The notes beneath the pieces are model-generated. The model worked only from the letters and a program-made list of their open reading frames with translations. It had not been told where the DNA came from and made no database searches. DNA of 42,200 nt, taken from Armatimonadota bacterium (GTDB lineage: Bacteria; Armatimonadota; UBA5829; DTJY01). Shown here piece after piece: positions 1-6,846 of this stretch. Each line of letters begins with the position of its first letter. Position 1 is the stretch's first letter. The stretch covers positions 1 through 42,200 of the forward strand of contig JANYKG010000130.1 in assembly GCA_025358205.1 (NCBI GenBank), given 5' to 3'. Made by a program: the position numbers and the translations under genes.

Positions 1-33
1 CCACGAGTTTACTGATGTACGTCTGGTTCACTA

Positions 34-771
34 TTATTTCTTGACGAATCGTCTGAGTCCAACCACTGACCCCAGACCCATGAAACCGAGAACCAAACTC
101 ATTGGCTCCGGTATGCACTTTGCTGTCAGATTGAGGTTGTCCACCCAAACGCGCTCGCCGGGTTTCTGGTCTATCAACACTTCTACTGATAGCCATCTCG
201 GCTGGAAGGTGCCCCATATTGGCTGATCTACCGTGCCGTAGTTCCATTTGAGAACCTGAGTATCCTGGACGAACGGATTGACCGCGTTCCAGATACCATT
301 TTCGTTCTCGGAGAAGCCGAACCACTTCCAATCGGAATAGGCTTGTGCCGGTGCGGTCGGTGGCGCCTGTGAGCCGTTCCACTCTGGTCCCCACCAGTCA
401 AACCGGAAGCCGATCTTGGAAATGGGATGACCAGGCGTGCCTTCATGCCAGTCGCACATGATGTCCGCCGTCAGGTCTATCATCTTCTGGTTCATATTCC
501 AGTTCCAGAGAGGGTTTTTTGTTTCGTCTACTACCTGACGGAGCAGAAGACTCAGATTAGGATTCTGGCAGCGAGCTGCATACTGATTGTTCGTTCCTGG
601 CACCAGGTCAACGTGCAGGCCGCCTCCATGCTCCCATGGTCCCCATGTACCCGTCTGGAAACCACCATTCACCAGTTCGTTAATTGAACCCGGTATAGGT
701 GTTGCGAAGACGGAAACCGTCATTGTGAGCAAAACGAAAGCTAGTGCCCCAATACCTAAATACTTTTTCAT
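34..771 (-). CDS. PEP-CTERM sorting-domain protein (tandem paralog 1)
   Basis: Exported protein of 245 aa with an N-terminal signal peptide (MKKYLGIGALAFVLL, cleavage near VFA-TPIPG) and a C-terminal PEP-CTERM anchor: CIPEPMSLVLG at about residues 219-229, a short hydrophobic helix, then the basic tail RRFVKK. In this family the tail is recognised by an exosortase, which cleaves and transfers the protein to the envelope or matrix; no exosortase lies in this window. The body is rich in Trp and Gly and beta-like, with no domain I recognise (possibly a carbohydrate-binding jelly roll). The start is firm: AAGGAGGTGACACT precedes the ATG. It is a clear paralog of the next gene upstream (894-1634), sharing long identical blocks such as KNPLWNW, PFVQD and QPRWLSVEVLIDQKPGE. 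The function of the body is unknown. Confidence 0.9.
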   Translation of the reverse strand: MKKYLGIGALAFVLLTMTVSVFATPIPGSINELVNGGFQTGTWGPWEHGGGLHVDLVPGTNNQYAARCQNPNLSLLLRQVVDETKNPLWNWNMNQKMIDLTADIMCDWHEGTPGHPISKIGFRFDWWGPEWNGSQAPPTAPAQAYSDWKWFGFSENENGIWNAVNPFVQDTQVLKWNYGTVDQPIWGTFQPRWLSVEVLIDQKPGERVWVDNLNLTAKCIPEPMSLVLGFMGLGSVVGLRRFVKK

Positions 772-861
772 AGTGTCACCTCCTTTACCCTAGGCTACAA
801 TTGCCCCAATTCCTGCGTGCTCCCCTGCTGGGTATTTACTTCAGCCCTTGCAGATGTTTGT

Positions 862-885
862 TCACGGCAGACTAGCCCGCCGTGA
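862..885 (-). terminator. stem-loop after the second PEP-CTERM gene
   Basis: TCACGGC and GCCGTGA form a perfect 7-bp stem with a 10-nt loop, 8 bases beyond the stop codon of the minus-strand gene ending at 894. No U-run follows, so termination is only suggested. The rest of the 122-bp spacer has only the strong ribosome-binding site of the downstream gene. Confidence 0.4.
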
Positions 886-893
886 GAATACTA

Positions 894-1634
894 TTATTTC
901 TTGACGAATCGTCTGAGTCCAACCACTGACCCCAGACCCATGAAACCGAGCGCCAAACTCATAGGCTCCGGTATGCACTTTGCTGTCAGGTTGAGGTTGT
1001 CCACCCACACGAACTCGCCGGGTTTCTGGTCTATCAACACTTCTACTGATAACCATCTCGGCTGGAACGGCTTGCCGTCCCACTGGAGAACCTGCTTATC
1101 CTGAACGAACGGATTGACTGTTCTCCAGATACCATTTCCGTTCGGTGAGAAGCCGTAAGTCACCCACTGAGACCATGCTTCTGCCGGCGCCGGAGCGCCC
1201 GTCGGCAACATTGGTCGAATCTCTGAGCCGTTCCACTGCGGCCCCCACCAATCAAACCGGAAGCTGATAGTGGATAATGGATGGGGTATATCCCCCTCGG
1301 CGCTCCACACGCATCTGATGTCTGCCATCAGGTCTATTTCTTTCTGGTTCATGCTCCAGTTCCAGAGCGGATTCTTTGTTTCGTCTACTACCTGACGTAG
1401 CAGCAACGCATTCGGATTGTTGGGGTCCGGCCCATTGCAATGAACCGCCCTGCCATATCCGGGTGCGGCCATTCCAAACGCCAGTCCAGACCCATGCTCC
1501 CATGACGTCCAGCCGTTAGCAAAATTGCCATTCGTCAACTCATTTATCGAGCCGGGAATCGGCGTCGCATAAGCGGCCACAGCCATTGCCAGGGCAACGC
1601 AGACCAAACAGATTATCATCAAGTACTTCTTCAT
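894..1634 (-). CDS. PEP-CTERM sorting-domain protein (tandem paralog 2)
   Basis: 246 aa from the ATG of MKKYLMIICL, which has AGGAAG seven bases upstream. The longer in-frame start at 1730 would overlap the preceding gene and put 32 residues before an obvious signal peptide. Layout matches its neighbour at 34-771: signal peptide (AYA-TPIPG), a Trp/Gly-rich body of unknown fold, then IPEPMSLALGFMGLGSVVG and a basic RRFVKK tail. The C-terminal codons are almost identical at DNA level to those of the neighbour, whereas the middle has diverged and carries small insertions. This suggests a recent tandem duplication or gene conversion over the sorting signal. It begins 41 bp after the stop of the PEP-CTERM/glycosyltransferase fusion and is probably cotranscribed with it. 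Confidence 0.9.
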   Translation of the reverse strand: MKKYLMIICLVCVALAMAVAAYATPIPGSINELTNGNFANGWTSWEHGSGLAFGMAAPGYGRAVHCNGPDPNNPNALLLRQVVDETKNPLWNWSMNQKEIDLMADIRCVWSAEGDIPHPLSTISFRFDWWGPQWNGSEIRPMLPTGAPAPAEAWSQWVTYGFSPNGNGIWRTVNPFVQDKQVLQWDGKPFQPRWLSVEVLIDQKPGEFVWVDNLNLTAKCIPEPMSLALGFMGLGSVVGLRRFVKK

Positions 1635-1675
1635 GACTTCACTTCCTAAAACGGCAAGATGAATCCAGCCCTGCT

Positions 1676-3016
1676 TTAGAACGCTCCACGTTTCAGCAAC
1701 ACTGCAGGCAATGTGCAGAGCAATACCCATATGTCTAAAGCCAGTGAACGCTGCTCTATATAAAGCATATCCAACTGCACACGTTTGTCATACGATACTT
1801 CGCTCCGGCCTTGAGTCTGCCAAAGTCCTGTGATGCCTGGCGTTACTGTTTTGAACTGCTCAACCGCGGGGCCATACATATCTAGTTCATCTTCAGCGAT
1901 CGGTCGCGGACCCACAAAGGTCATATCGCCTGAGAGCACGTTGATGAACTGCGGCAGTTCGTCAAGGCTGGTCTTGCGAAGGAACTTGCCGAGCCTGGTG
2001 ACTCTGGGATCGTCCTTCAGTTTGCAGCCATTTGTGTAATATTCTTCTCTTAGCGCCCCATCAGCCTGCAAGATCTGCTCTGCGTCAACAATCATCGTTC
2101 GGAACTTCAGCATGCCGAATGTTTTGCCGGACTTGCCTACAGCCATCCGTTTGAAAAAAATGGGGCCTGCGCTATCAAGGCGAACGAGCAGCATTATCAG
2201 CACGAACAAAGGTGCAAAGAAGAGCAGCGCCGCGAACGCCAGCATCATATCCACAGTGCGCTTTGCCATGTAGTAGCCCAAGCTCATGCCGTCGCGGAGT
2301 CGCTGATATCTGCGACGATGCTTTTCCAACGCCACGATCATTGCAAGACCACTGGGTCCCAATACCATGGCTGTAGCTTCAGGTATGTTGGGCGAAGGGT
2401 TCGGCTGCGAGTGCGTGTCCGGCCTGAGGATGTGATACGCAATGGACCCGTTTGCCGGATCATTCAAAGGATCGGTGTCAATGTCGGTGAACCCGGCATT
2501 CCAGACTGCATTATCCACACCGCCGACTTTGCCGTCCTTGACATAAAAATCACCCCATACCGGTGCGCGGTCGGAGTTAAACGCAATTGACACGTACTGG
2601 CCGGTCGGGTTGAAGCTTTCAAACTTGATGCCGTAAATGCCGCTTAAGGGCATAAAGGGGTTGGAATTTCCCTGCGCGGTGCGAGTCCAGGTGTCAATAG
2701 TCGCCTTGCTGAATCCGCTGAACCCCCATATATTCTGTGCAGTGAAGGTAGGCGAAGTTTCGATGATTAGATGGCTGACACCGCCGGGTTTGTCAACGCT
2801 ATAGTTGTAAGCATAGTTCCAGCTCGTGCCGGTCCATGTAACCACCCACGATAATCTGGGGTTGTCCGTCATCCAGTTACTTCCTGGAACGCCGGTGACT
2901 CCTCCAGTCAGCTTTGAGATACTACCGGTATATACCGGGCCAACCGGAGTTGCCCAGCACACCTGCAGTGTCGCAATTACTAAAAAAACAATCAGGATCA
3001 TTCTTTTCGCAATCAT
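1676..3016 (-). CDS. PEP-CTERM-like exported domain fused to a polyprenyl-phosphate sugar phosphotransferase
   Basis: 446 aa. The ATG at 3016 has GAGGGG seven bases upstream; starts further out have no such site and precede the signal peptide (MILIVFLVIATLQVCWA-TP). Residues about 25-205 are an exported domain of unknown fold. Residues 212-214 read PEA, followed by a hydrophobic stretch and a very basic segment (EKHRRRYQRLR), the layout of a PEP-CTERM anchor with its second Pro replaced. From about 248 to the end is a bacterial sugar transferase (phosphoglycosyl transferase) domain: membrane helix, KFRTM, SLDELPQ with the catalytic pair Asp352-Glu353, FVGPRP, and PGITGLWQ. Family members load the first sugar phosphate onto undecaprenyl phosphate at the inner face of the membrane, starting exopolysaccharide synthesis. 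Topology is consistent: exported domain outside, anchor helix across, enzyme inside. I see no internal start with a ribosome-binding site, so I treat it as one protein. Confidence 0.88.
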   Translation of the reverse strand: MIAKRMILIVFLVIATLQVCWATPVGPVYTGSISKLTGGVTGVPGSNWMTDNPRLSWVVTWTGTSWNYAYNYSVDKPGGVSHLIIETSPTFTAQNIWGFSGFSKATIDTWTRTAQGNSNPFMPLSGIYGIKFESFNPTGQYVSIAFNSDRAPVWGDFYVKDGKVGGVDNAVWNAGFTDIDTDPLNDPANGSIAYHILRPDTHSQPNPSPNIPEATAMVLGPSGLAMIVALEKHRRRYQRLRDGMSLGYYMAKRTVDMMLAFAALLFFAPLFVLIMLLVRLDSAGPIFFKRMAVGKSGKTFGMLKFRTMIVDAEQILQADGALREEYYTNGCKLKDDPRVTRLGKFLRKTSLDELPQFINVLSGDMTFVGPRPIAEDELDMYGPAVEQFKTVTPGITGLWQTQGRSEVSYDKRVQLDMLYIEQRSLALDIWVLLCTLPAVLLKRGAF

Positions 3017-3131
3017 TTTAGCGCCCCTCAATCTAATCTTGGGCATCCTGCCATCAACAATCAGTTCATCTGGACTGAAAGCCACCCCGGGTAATATACC
3101 CCCCGAGATGGCTAAGAAAACCAAAATCAAC

Positions 3132-3152
3132 ACTGAGTTTTTTTTGCTCAGT
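3132..3152 (-). terminator. stem-loop directly after the PEP-CTERM gene at 3153
   Basis: ACTGAG and CTCAGT form a 6-bp stem around a nine-base loop that is all A but for one C on the minus strand, starting one base after the stop codon. Only a weak T-rich stretch (GATTTT) follows. It separates the gene from the fusion gene downstream and may attenuate read-through. Confidence 0.35.
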
Positions 3153-3809
3153 TTAGCGTCGGAACCGCTTCAGGCCTACCACGGAGCCGAGTCCCATGAT
3201 GCCCAGCATGATGCTCATTGGCTCAGGAACGGTTGGTCCGGGTCCGGGAGGAGGCGCGGTTGCCGTGGTGATCTTGAATTGTACTCCGCAGTTGTAGTAA
3301 TGACAGTCGGGGTCAATTCCGAAACCGAAGTTACCATCTGTCAGCCAGGCAAACTGAGCAGGGTCTACGTTGTATACAAGCGTCTGCTTTGTCTGGCTCG
3401 CAAATGTACCCAACAGCACGCCTTGTCCAGCGAAGTTGTCACCACCGCCATCAGCGTCGGTTTTTGTGATGGTGATAGTCTTGTAGGAGTACCCGCCGGT
3501 TCCTACCCCATTTACGTAGTTTGGCGCTCTGTTGGCGGCGTTGGGGTCTACAACACTGTCCAGCAGATGCGTGTACAGTCTGGACTTGATGTCATGTTCC
3601 GTATCATAAATGTCTTTGTATGTGAGTGTGGCGCCGGTGATTACTTCAGTGGCCGGCATCACCCACTGAATCCCCCAAGTGTAGAAATTCCCGTGCGGGA
3701 GATCGCCAAGGTCTGAATCGGTGGGTGTGAAAGTGTATATCGCAGCATTTGCCGCTATGCAACCAATCACCATTAGCGCAACCAGAAACACGAAGAATAG
3801 CTTGTTCAT
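3153..3809 (-). CDS. PEP-CTERM sorting-domain protein
   Basis: 218 aa from the ATG with AAGGAGG eight bases upstream (MNKLFFVFLVALMVIGCIAANA signal peptide); the longer frame adds 11 residues without a ribosome-binding site. The C-terminus is a classic tripartite sorting signal: VPEPMSIMLG, hydrophobic GIMGLGSVVGL, basic KRFRR. A Pro/Gly linker (PPPGPGPTVPEP) separates it from the body. The body looks beta-rich (TITKTDADGGG, QTLVYNVDPAQF) and does not match a domain I can name. The sorting signal closely resembles those of the two tandem paralogs, so all three are probably handled by one exosortase, which is not in this window. The upstream region has paired TACGTAAAT/TACCTA repeats that may control it. 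Confidence 0.9.
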   Translation of the reverse strand: MNKLFFVFLVALMVIGCIAANAAIYTFTPTDSDLGDLPHGNFYTWGIQWVMPATEVITGATLTYKDIYDTEHDIKSRLYTHLLDSVVDPNAANRAPNYVNGVGTGGYSYKTITITKTDADGGGDNFAGQGVLLGTFASQTKQTLVYNVDPAQFAWLTDGNFGFGIDPDCHYYNCGVQFKITTATAPPPGPGPTVPEPMSIMLGIMGLGSVVGLKRFRR

Positions 3810-3863
3810 CAACCTTACCTCCTTAAGACGAAATGCATACATGTTGCCCGCATCGCCGGTATG

Positions 3864-3911
3864 CCCTACGTAAATACGGCTACCTATTGTACGTAAATCT
3901 ACCTAGTAGGG
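3864..3911 (-). promoter_or_regulatory. candidate operator: paired TACGTAAAT / TACCTA motifs
   Basis: Two copies of TACGTAAAT (3867-3875 and 3890-3898), each followed by TACCTA (3881-3886 and 3900-3905), at a 23-bp period, roughly two helix turns. The outer ends form CCCTAC/GTAGGG. It lies 55-100 bp upstream of the PEP-CTERM start at 3809. TACGTA-type half-sites suggest a NarL/LuxR-type regulator, but that is inference from the motif alone. Confidence 0.45.
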
Positions 3912-4233
3912 CCAGTGGCCCACTGGTGATTCTTTTCTAAATGAAAAAGGGTGTTAGACTACACACTGATGGCCAGTGTCTTCATCCACGGGCTGTCCTA
4001 GCCCCACCCCTGCACAAATCAAGCTGGCCAGCGCACCAATGTGTAGAGAACATACCAACCTGCCGCTCTCATCACAATAGTTTACATCCAGCTTACCCGA
4101 ATTATATCTGTCTAAACCCGGATTGTCAAGAATTTTACATAAAATAATCGGCTATCAGGCGAAAAACAGGTATTATTAACAGGTAACGTTCTGTCGCTTG
4201 TGTGGAAGAGGAGCGTGTCTGATGAAGTGGTCA

Positions 4234-4277
4234 ACCAGGCAAAGCGAGAGCTTTGCAGGTGGCTCGCCTTGCCTGGT
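4234..4277 (-). terminator. long hairpin after the polysaccharide-export gene
   Basis: ACCAGGCAA..GCGAG pairs with CTCGC..TTGCCTGGT: a stem of about 17 bp with two mismatches and a loop of about 9 bases, starting 14 bases beyond the stop codon of the minus-strand gene. No U-tract follows on either strand, so it could be a 3'-end stabiliser instead of an intrinsic terminator. Confidence 0.5.
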
Positions 4278-4291
4278 ATGGAGATGAGGAT

Positions 4292-5419
4292 TTATCTAAA
4301 AAGCCAAACGAAGGGTACGAGGCTCTGGATCACTTGCAGAACATTTGCCCCGCGCTTCTTCTCGGCGACGAAAATCAGGTCGCCGCGATGAACAATGGGG
4401 TCCTCGCCCGCACTGGCTATAACTTTGGTCAGATTAACATTGACGATCTTGCCCGGCTTTCCCGTCTCCGATGCTTGCGTAATGGAGATTTTCCCCAAGT
4501 CGCCTCGGTCCGGCGCCGCTCCACCTGCCATGCCCACCGCTTCGCTGAGCGTAACTTTGCCCTTTAGCGGGTACGGGCCGGGTTTCATCACGCCGCCCAT
4601 CACGGTGAAGAACGCGGTTTCGAGTTGAGGCACATAGATAGTATCACTAGGCTGCAGCGCCCGGTCGGCTGTAGGATCGCCCGCCATCGCCAGGGTGTAA
4701 TCTACCTTTATGAGATCGGTGGAACCCTCGCGCTTGATGGTGATCTTGTCCGTATCGGCATCCATGGCCACGCCGCCGATGAAGCCCATCGCTTCACGAA
4801 ACGTCATGCCCTGCTTCAACGGTATCTTGCCGGTTCTCGCAACTTGTCCCAGTATCATCACCGTTCCATTGGCGTCAAGTGCGGGTACCACTACCGTATC
4901 ACCGGATTGCAGTTCTATGTTCACGCCCAGGTCTTGTCCGCTGAGATAGTGCGTAAGGTCAAGTGTGGTTGCCTTGTCCCCTCGCCTCACACTGACGTGC
5001 GCTAGGTCCGCGGTATCGTCGTAACCCGATTGAGCCAGTGCCTGAACCACTTTGTCCCCGACTCCGACCGAGATCAGTCCGGGGGTTTTGACCTGGCCCA
5101 CCACAAACACCTGCATCTTCGCGCGCTCCACAAAACTGACCGATACCTGGGGATTGACCATCACATTTAGAAGCCCCTTGGTGATCGCTGCTGAAGCTTC
5201 AGACGTAGACATGTCGCGCACGCTGACCGGAGATATGTTGGATATGGTCACGCAGCCATTGGAGTCAATCTGATATTGCTTAGACAGGTCTTTCTCACCG
5301 TCCACGCTCAGCATTATGATATCCCCGGCAGCCAGCTTGGAGCCGTCAGCCCAAGCGCCGGGAGCAATGAATAACAGTAATGCCGGAATCAGCGCCAGAA
5401 TCATCCGTATCTTGAACAT
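4292..5419 (-). CDS. polysaccharide export protein, Wza/GumB-like, with SLBB repeats
   Basis: 375 aa from the ATG of MFKIRMILALIPALLLF, preceded by GAGGTGG; the longer frame adds 13 residues before the signal peptide. Signal peptide cleavage is near AWA-DGSKL. There is no lipobox cysteine, so unlike E. coli Wza it is not an obvious lipoprotein. A Poly_export region (LAAGDIIMLSV...ISPVSVRDMSTSEA) is followed by three SLBB-like units beginning at VFVVGQVKTPG, VMILGQVARTGKIPL and FFTVMGGVMKPGPYPL. Family members form the outer-membrane or periplasmic channel through which exopolysaccharide leaves. It is monocistronic here and close to the fusion glycosyltransferase that could start such a polymer; polymerase, flippase and tyrosine kinase are not in the window. 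The short C-terminal stretch FVWLFR is hydrophobic. Confidence 0.9.
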   Translation of the reverse strand: MFKIRMILALIPALLLFIAPGAWADGSKLAAGDIIMLSVDGEKDLSKQYQIDSNGCVTISNISPVSVRDMSTSEASAAITKGLLNVMVNPQVSVSFVERAKMQVFVVGQVKTPGLISVGVGDKVVQALAQSGYDDTADLAHVSVRRGDKATTLDLTHYLSGQDLGVNIELQSGDTVVVPALDANGTVMILGQVARTGKIPLKQGMTFREAMGFIGGVAMDADTDKITIKREGSTDLIKVDYTLAMAGDPTADRALQPSDTIYVPQLETAFFTVMGGVMKPGPYPLKGKVTLSEAVGMAGGAAPDRGDLGKISITQASETGKPGKIVNVNLTKVIASAGEDPIVHRGDLIFVAEKKRGANVLQVIQSLVPFVWLFR

Positions 5420-5737
5420 GTAAACCACCTCGCAATGAGATCGGCGTGCCATTAGCACCTACATCTTGATTATTCCAGAATGTGAACGTTTTGTCAACGA
5501 TTCCTTTGGGTAGCTAAAGTACATGGCGTTGTATTGCCGACCACCTGTTAGATATACCTGATTTTCCAGTTGATGAAACCATTGGCACGATTCATGCAAT
5601 TGGATTCTATGGAGTATTCTGTCCCAGAACCGTATTTCTCATTCTGTTTGTCGGCGGTATATCTATATTTGGGTTAGAATCGAAGTGGAATCGGTGTTTT
5701 TTCAGGCAATTGGCTGCCTATGCGCAAAGGGAAGACT
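5420..5737. other. 318-bp divergent intergenic region
   Basis: Lies between the minus-strand export gene and the plus-strand FGE-like gene, so it must hold promoters for both. The clearest signal is a sigma-54-type element at 5583-5598. I found no convincing -35/-10 pair for the export gene and no open frame with gene-like features. Confidence 0.6.
5583..5598 (+). promoter_or_regulatory. candidate sigma-54 (-24/-12) promoter
   Basis: TGGCAC-N5-ATGCA matches the consensus TGGCAC-N5-TTGCA, with GG and GC exactly 10 bases apart. Transcription would start near 5610, leaving a leader of about 130 nt before the FGE-like gene. PEP-CTERM systems are often tied to sigma-54 activators, which fits the neighbourhood. 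Confidence 0.5.
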
Positions 5738-6838
5738 GTGAACAAGCGAATATTACTGATAGGATTGATATGTGCCGTGATGGTGGTGTGCTTTGTCGCG
5801 CCATCGTCGGCTGTGTATGGAATTCGTGTTCAAGATCTGAGAAGTCTTCCTACTCCTCCCAACCCCATCAAGACCTGGGGCAAGGTCACTTCGCCGTCGC
5901 CGCTTACCATATCGGATGGTCAAGCAGAGATAACCGTGACTGGGTTGACGGGATTGACCGTTGGTGATTATCTGTTTGTCGAGGGTGATTGGGACGGCAG
6001 CGTCCTGTCGGCCAGTCAACTGCCGGGCAAGAATTCTGCTTACAGTGCGATACCGAATGTGGAGATGATGTACATTCCCGCCGGGAGTTTCCTGATGGGT
6101 TCCGATCCGGGCGCCCCGGCGGATGAGCAGCCGAAGCACTTGGTGCAACTCTCCGGCTACTGGGTGGGTAAGTTCGAGGTCACTCGGGGCGAATACCAGA
6201 AGTTCATTGACGCCGAAGGATACTCGCATGAATCGTACTGGTCGGCTGCCGGTTGGACATGGAAGCAGAACCAGAATCGCACTCGGCCTGCTTATTGGGA
6301 TGCTGACCAGGACTGGGGCTCCGGCGCATTTACACAGTCGAGTTCTCACCCAGCGCTCGGTGTCTCCTATCATGAGGCCGAAGCGTTCTGCGCTTGGGCG
6401 GGCGGTCAGTTGCCCACGGAGGCTCAGTGGGAGAAAGCTGCACGATGGACGGGTAGTTCCGCGAATGTGTATCCATGGGACAGCGTTTGGTTGACTGAGA
6501 ACTGCAACAACCTTGAGGATCACAATGCTGCCGGCGGTGGGTATAACGTGTTTCAGACGGCCCCGGTTGGCAGCTATCCGGGCGATGTCAGTCCGAACGG
6601 TTGCCGAGATATGGCAGGGAACCTGAGCGAATGGGTGGCGGACTGGTATGCGGCCGACTATTACTCGCAGACGCCCGCCGGCGGATGGGTTGACCCCGTG
6701 GGTCCGCTAACCGGCGCCGGCAGGATAGTCCGAGGCGGCGCTTGGTACCCAGTCACGCCGGATTATCGCAGTGCAAAGCGCTCCACGCTCGGCCCGCAGG
6801 TGAACTGGCTCTACTACGGCTTCCGTCTTGCTCGCTAG
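5738..6838 (+). CDS. exported formylglycine-generating-enzyme-fold (SUMF1-like) protein
   Basis: 366 aa from a GTG preceded by AAGGGA (MNKRILLIGL... signal peptide, APSSA-VYG). An ATG at 5720 adds six residues but has a poor ribosome-binding site. Residues about 25-95 form a small domain (TWGKVTSPSPLTI..LFVEGDW, OB/beta-like). From YIPAGSFLMGSDPGAPADEQPK on it is an FGE-sulfatase domain: EVTRGEYQKF, GVSYHEAEAFCAWAGGQLPTEAQWEKAAR, GCRDMAGNLSEWVADWY, RGGAW, YYGFRLAR. In true FGE the segment after RGGSW carries the two catalytic cysteines; here it reads RGGAWYPVTPDYRSAKR with none, so formylglycine synthesis is unlikely. Family members without the Cys pair are binding or other non-heme proteins. 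No sulfatase is nearby. Confidence 0.88.
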   Translation: MNKRILLIGLICAVMVVCFVAPSSAVYGIRVQDLRSLPTPPNPIKTWGKVTSPSPLTISDGQAEITVTGLTGLTVGDYLFVEGDWDGSVLSASQLPGKNSAYSAIPNVEMMYIPAGSFLMGSDPGAPADEQPKHLVQLSGYWVGKFEVTRGEYQKFIDAEGYSHESYWSAAGWTWKQNQNRTRPAYWDADQDWGSGAFTQSSSHPALGVSYHEAEAFCAWAGGQLPTEAQWEKAARWTGSSANVYPWDSVWLTENCNNLEDHNAAGGGYNVFQTAPVGSYPGDVSPNGCRDMAGNLSEWVADWYAADYYSQTPAGGWVDPVGPLTGAGRIVRGGAWYPVTPDYRSAKRSTLGPQVNWLYYGFRLAR

Positions 6839-6846
6839 ACTCTTCG

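Larger units (their letters stand above)
3810..4291. other. 482-bp intergenic region upstream of the PEP-CTERM block
   Basis: No credible gene. It holds the TACGTAAAT/TACCTA repeat pair (3864-3911), a perfect 7-1-7 palindrome, CCAGTGG-C-CCACTGG (3912-3926), the 10-bp palindrome GCTGGCCAGC (4023-4032), and a hairpin after the export gene (4234-4277). Two short plus-strand open frames here lack family features and strong ribosome-binding sites. The centre (4040-4200) is AT-rich and shows nothing I can name. Confidence 0.6.

Noticed and set aside
2250-2287. A separate start for the sugar transferase at MSLGYY (2287)
   Set aside because: No Shine-Dalgarno sequence precedes it and the frame is open through the exported domain; the fusion reading is simpler.
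2826-3716. Plus-strand open frame of 296 codons
   Set aside because: Lies antisense across two PEP-CTERM genes with clear starts and signal peptides; its translation has no family features.
3834-3848. Sigma-54-like GG-N10-GC on the minus strand upstream of the PEP-CTERM gene at 3809
   Set aside because: Transcription would begin inside the Shine-Dalgarno sequence (3818-3824), leaving no usable ribosome-binding site. A similar pattern upstream of the gene at 34-771 fails for the same reason.
5738-6838. True formylglycine-generating enzyme
   Set aside because: No cysteine in the segment after RGGAW where the catalytic pair belongs, and no sulfatase gene in the window.
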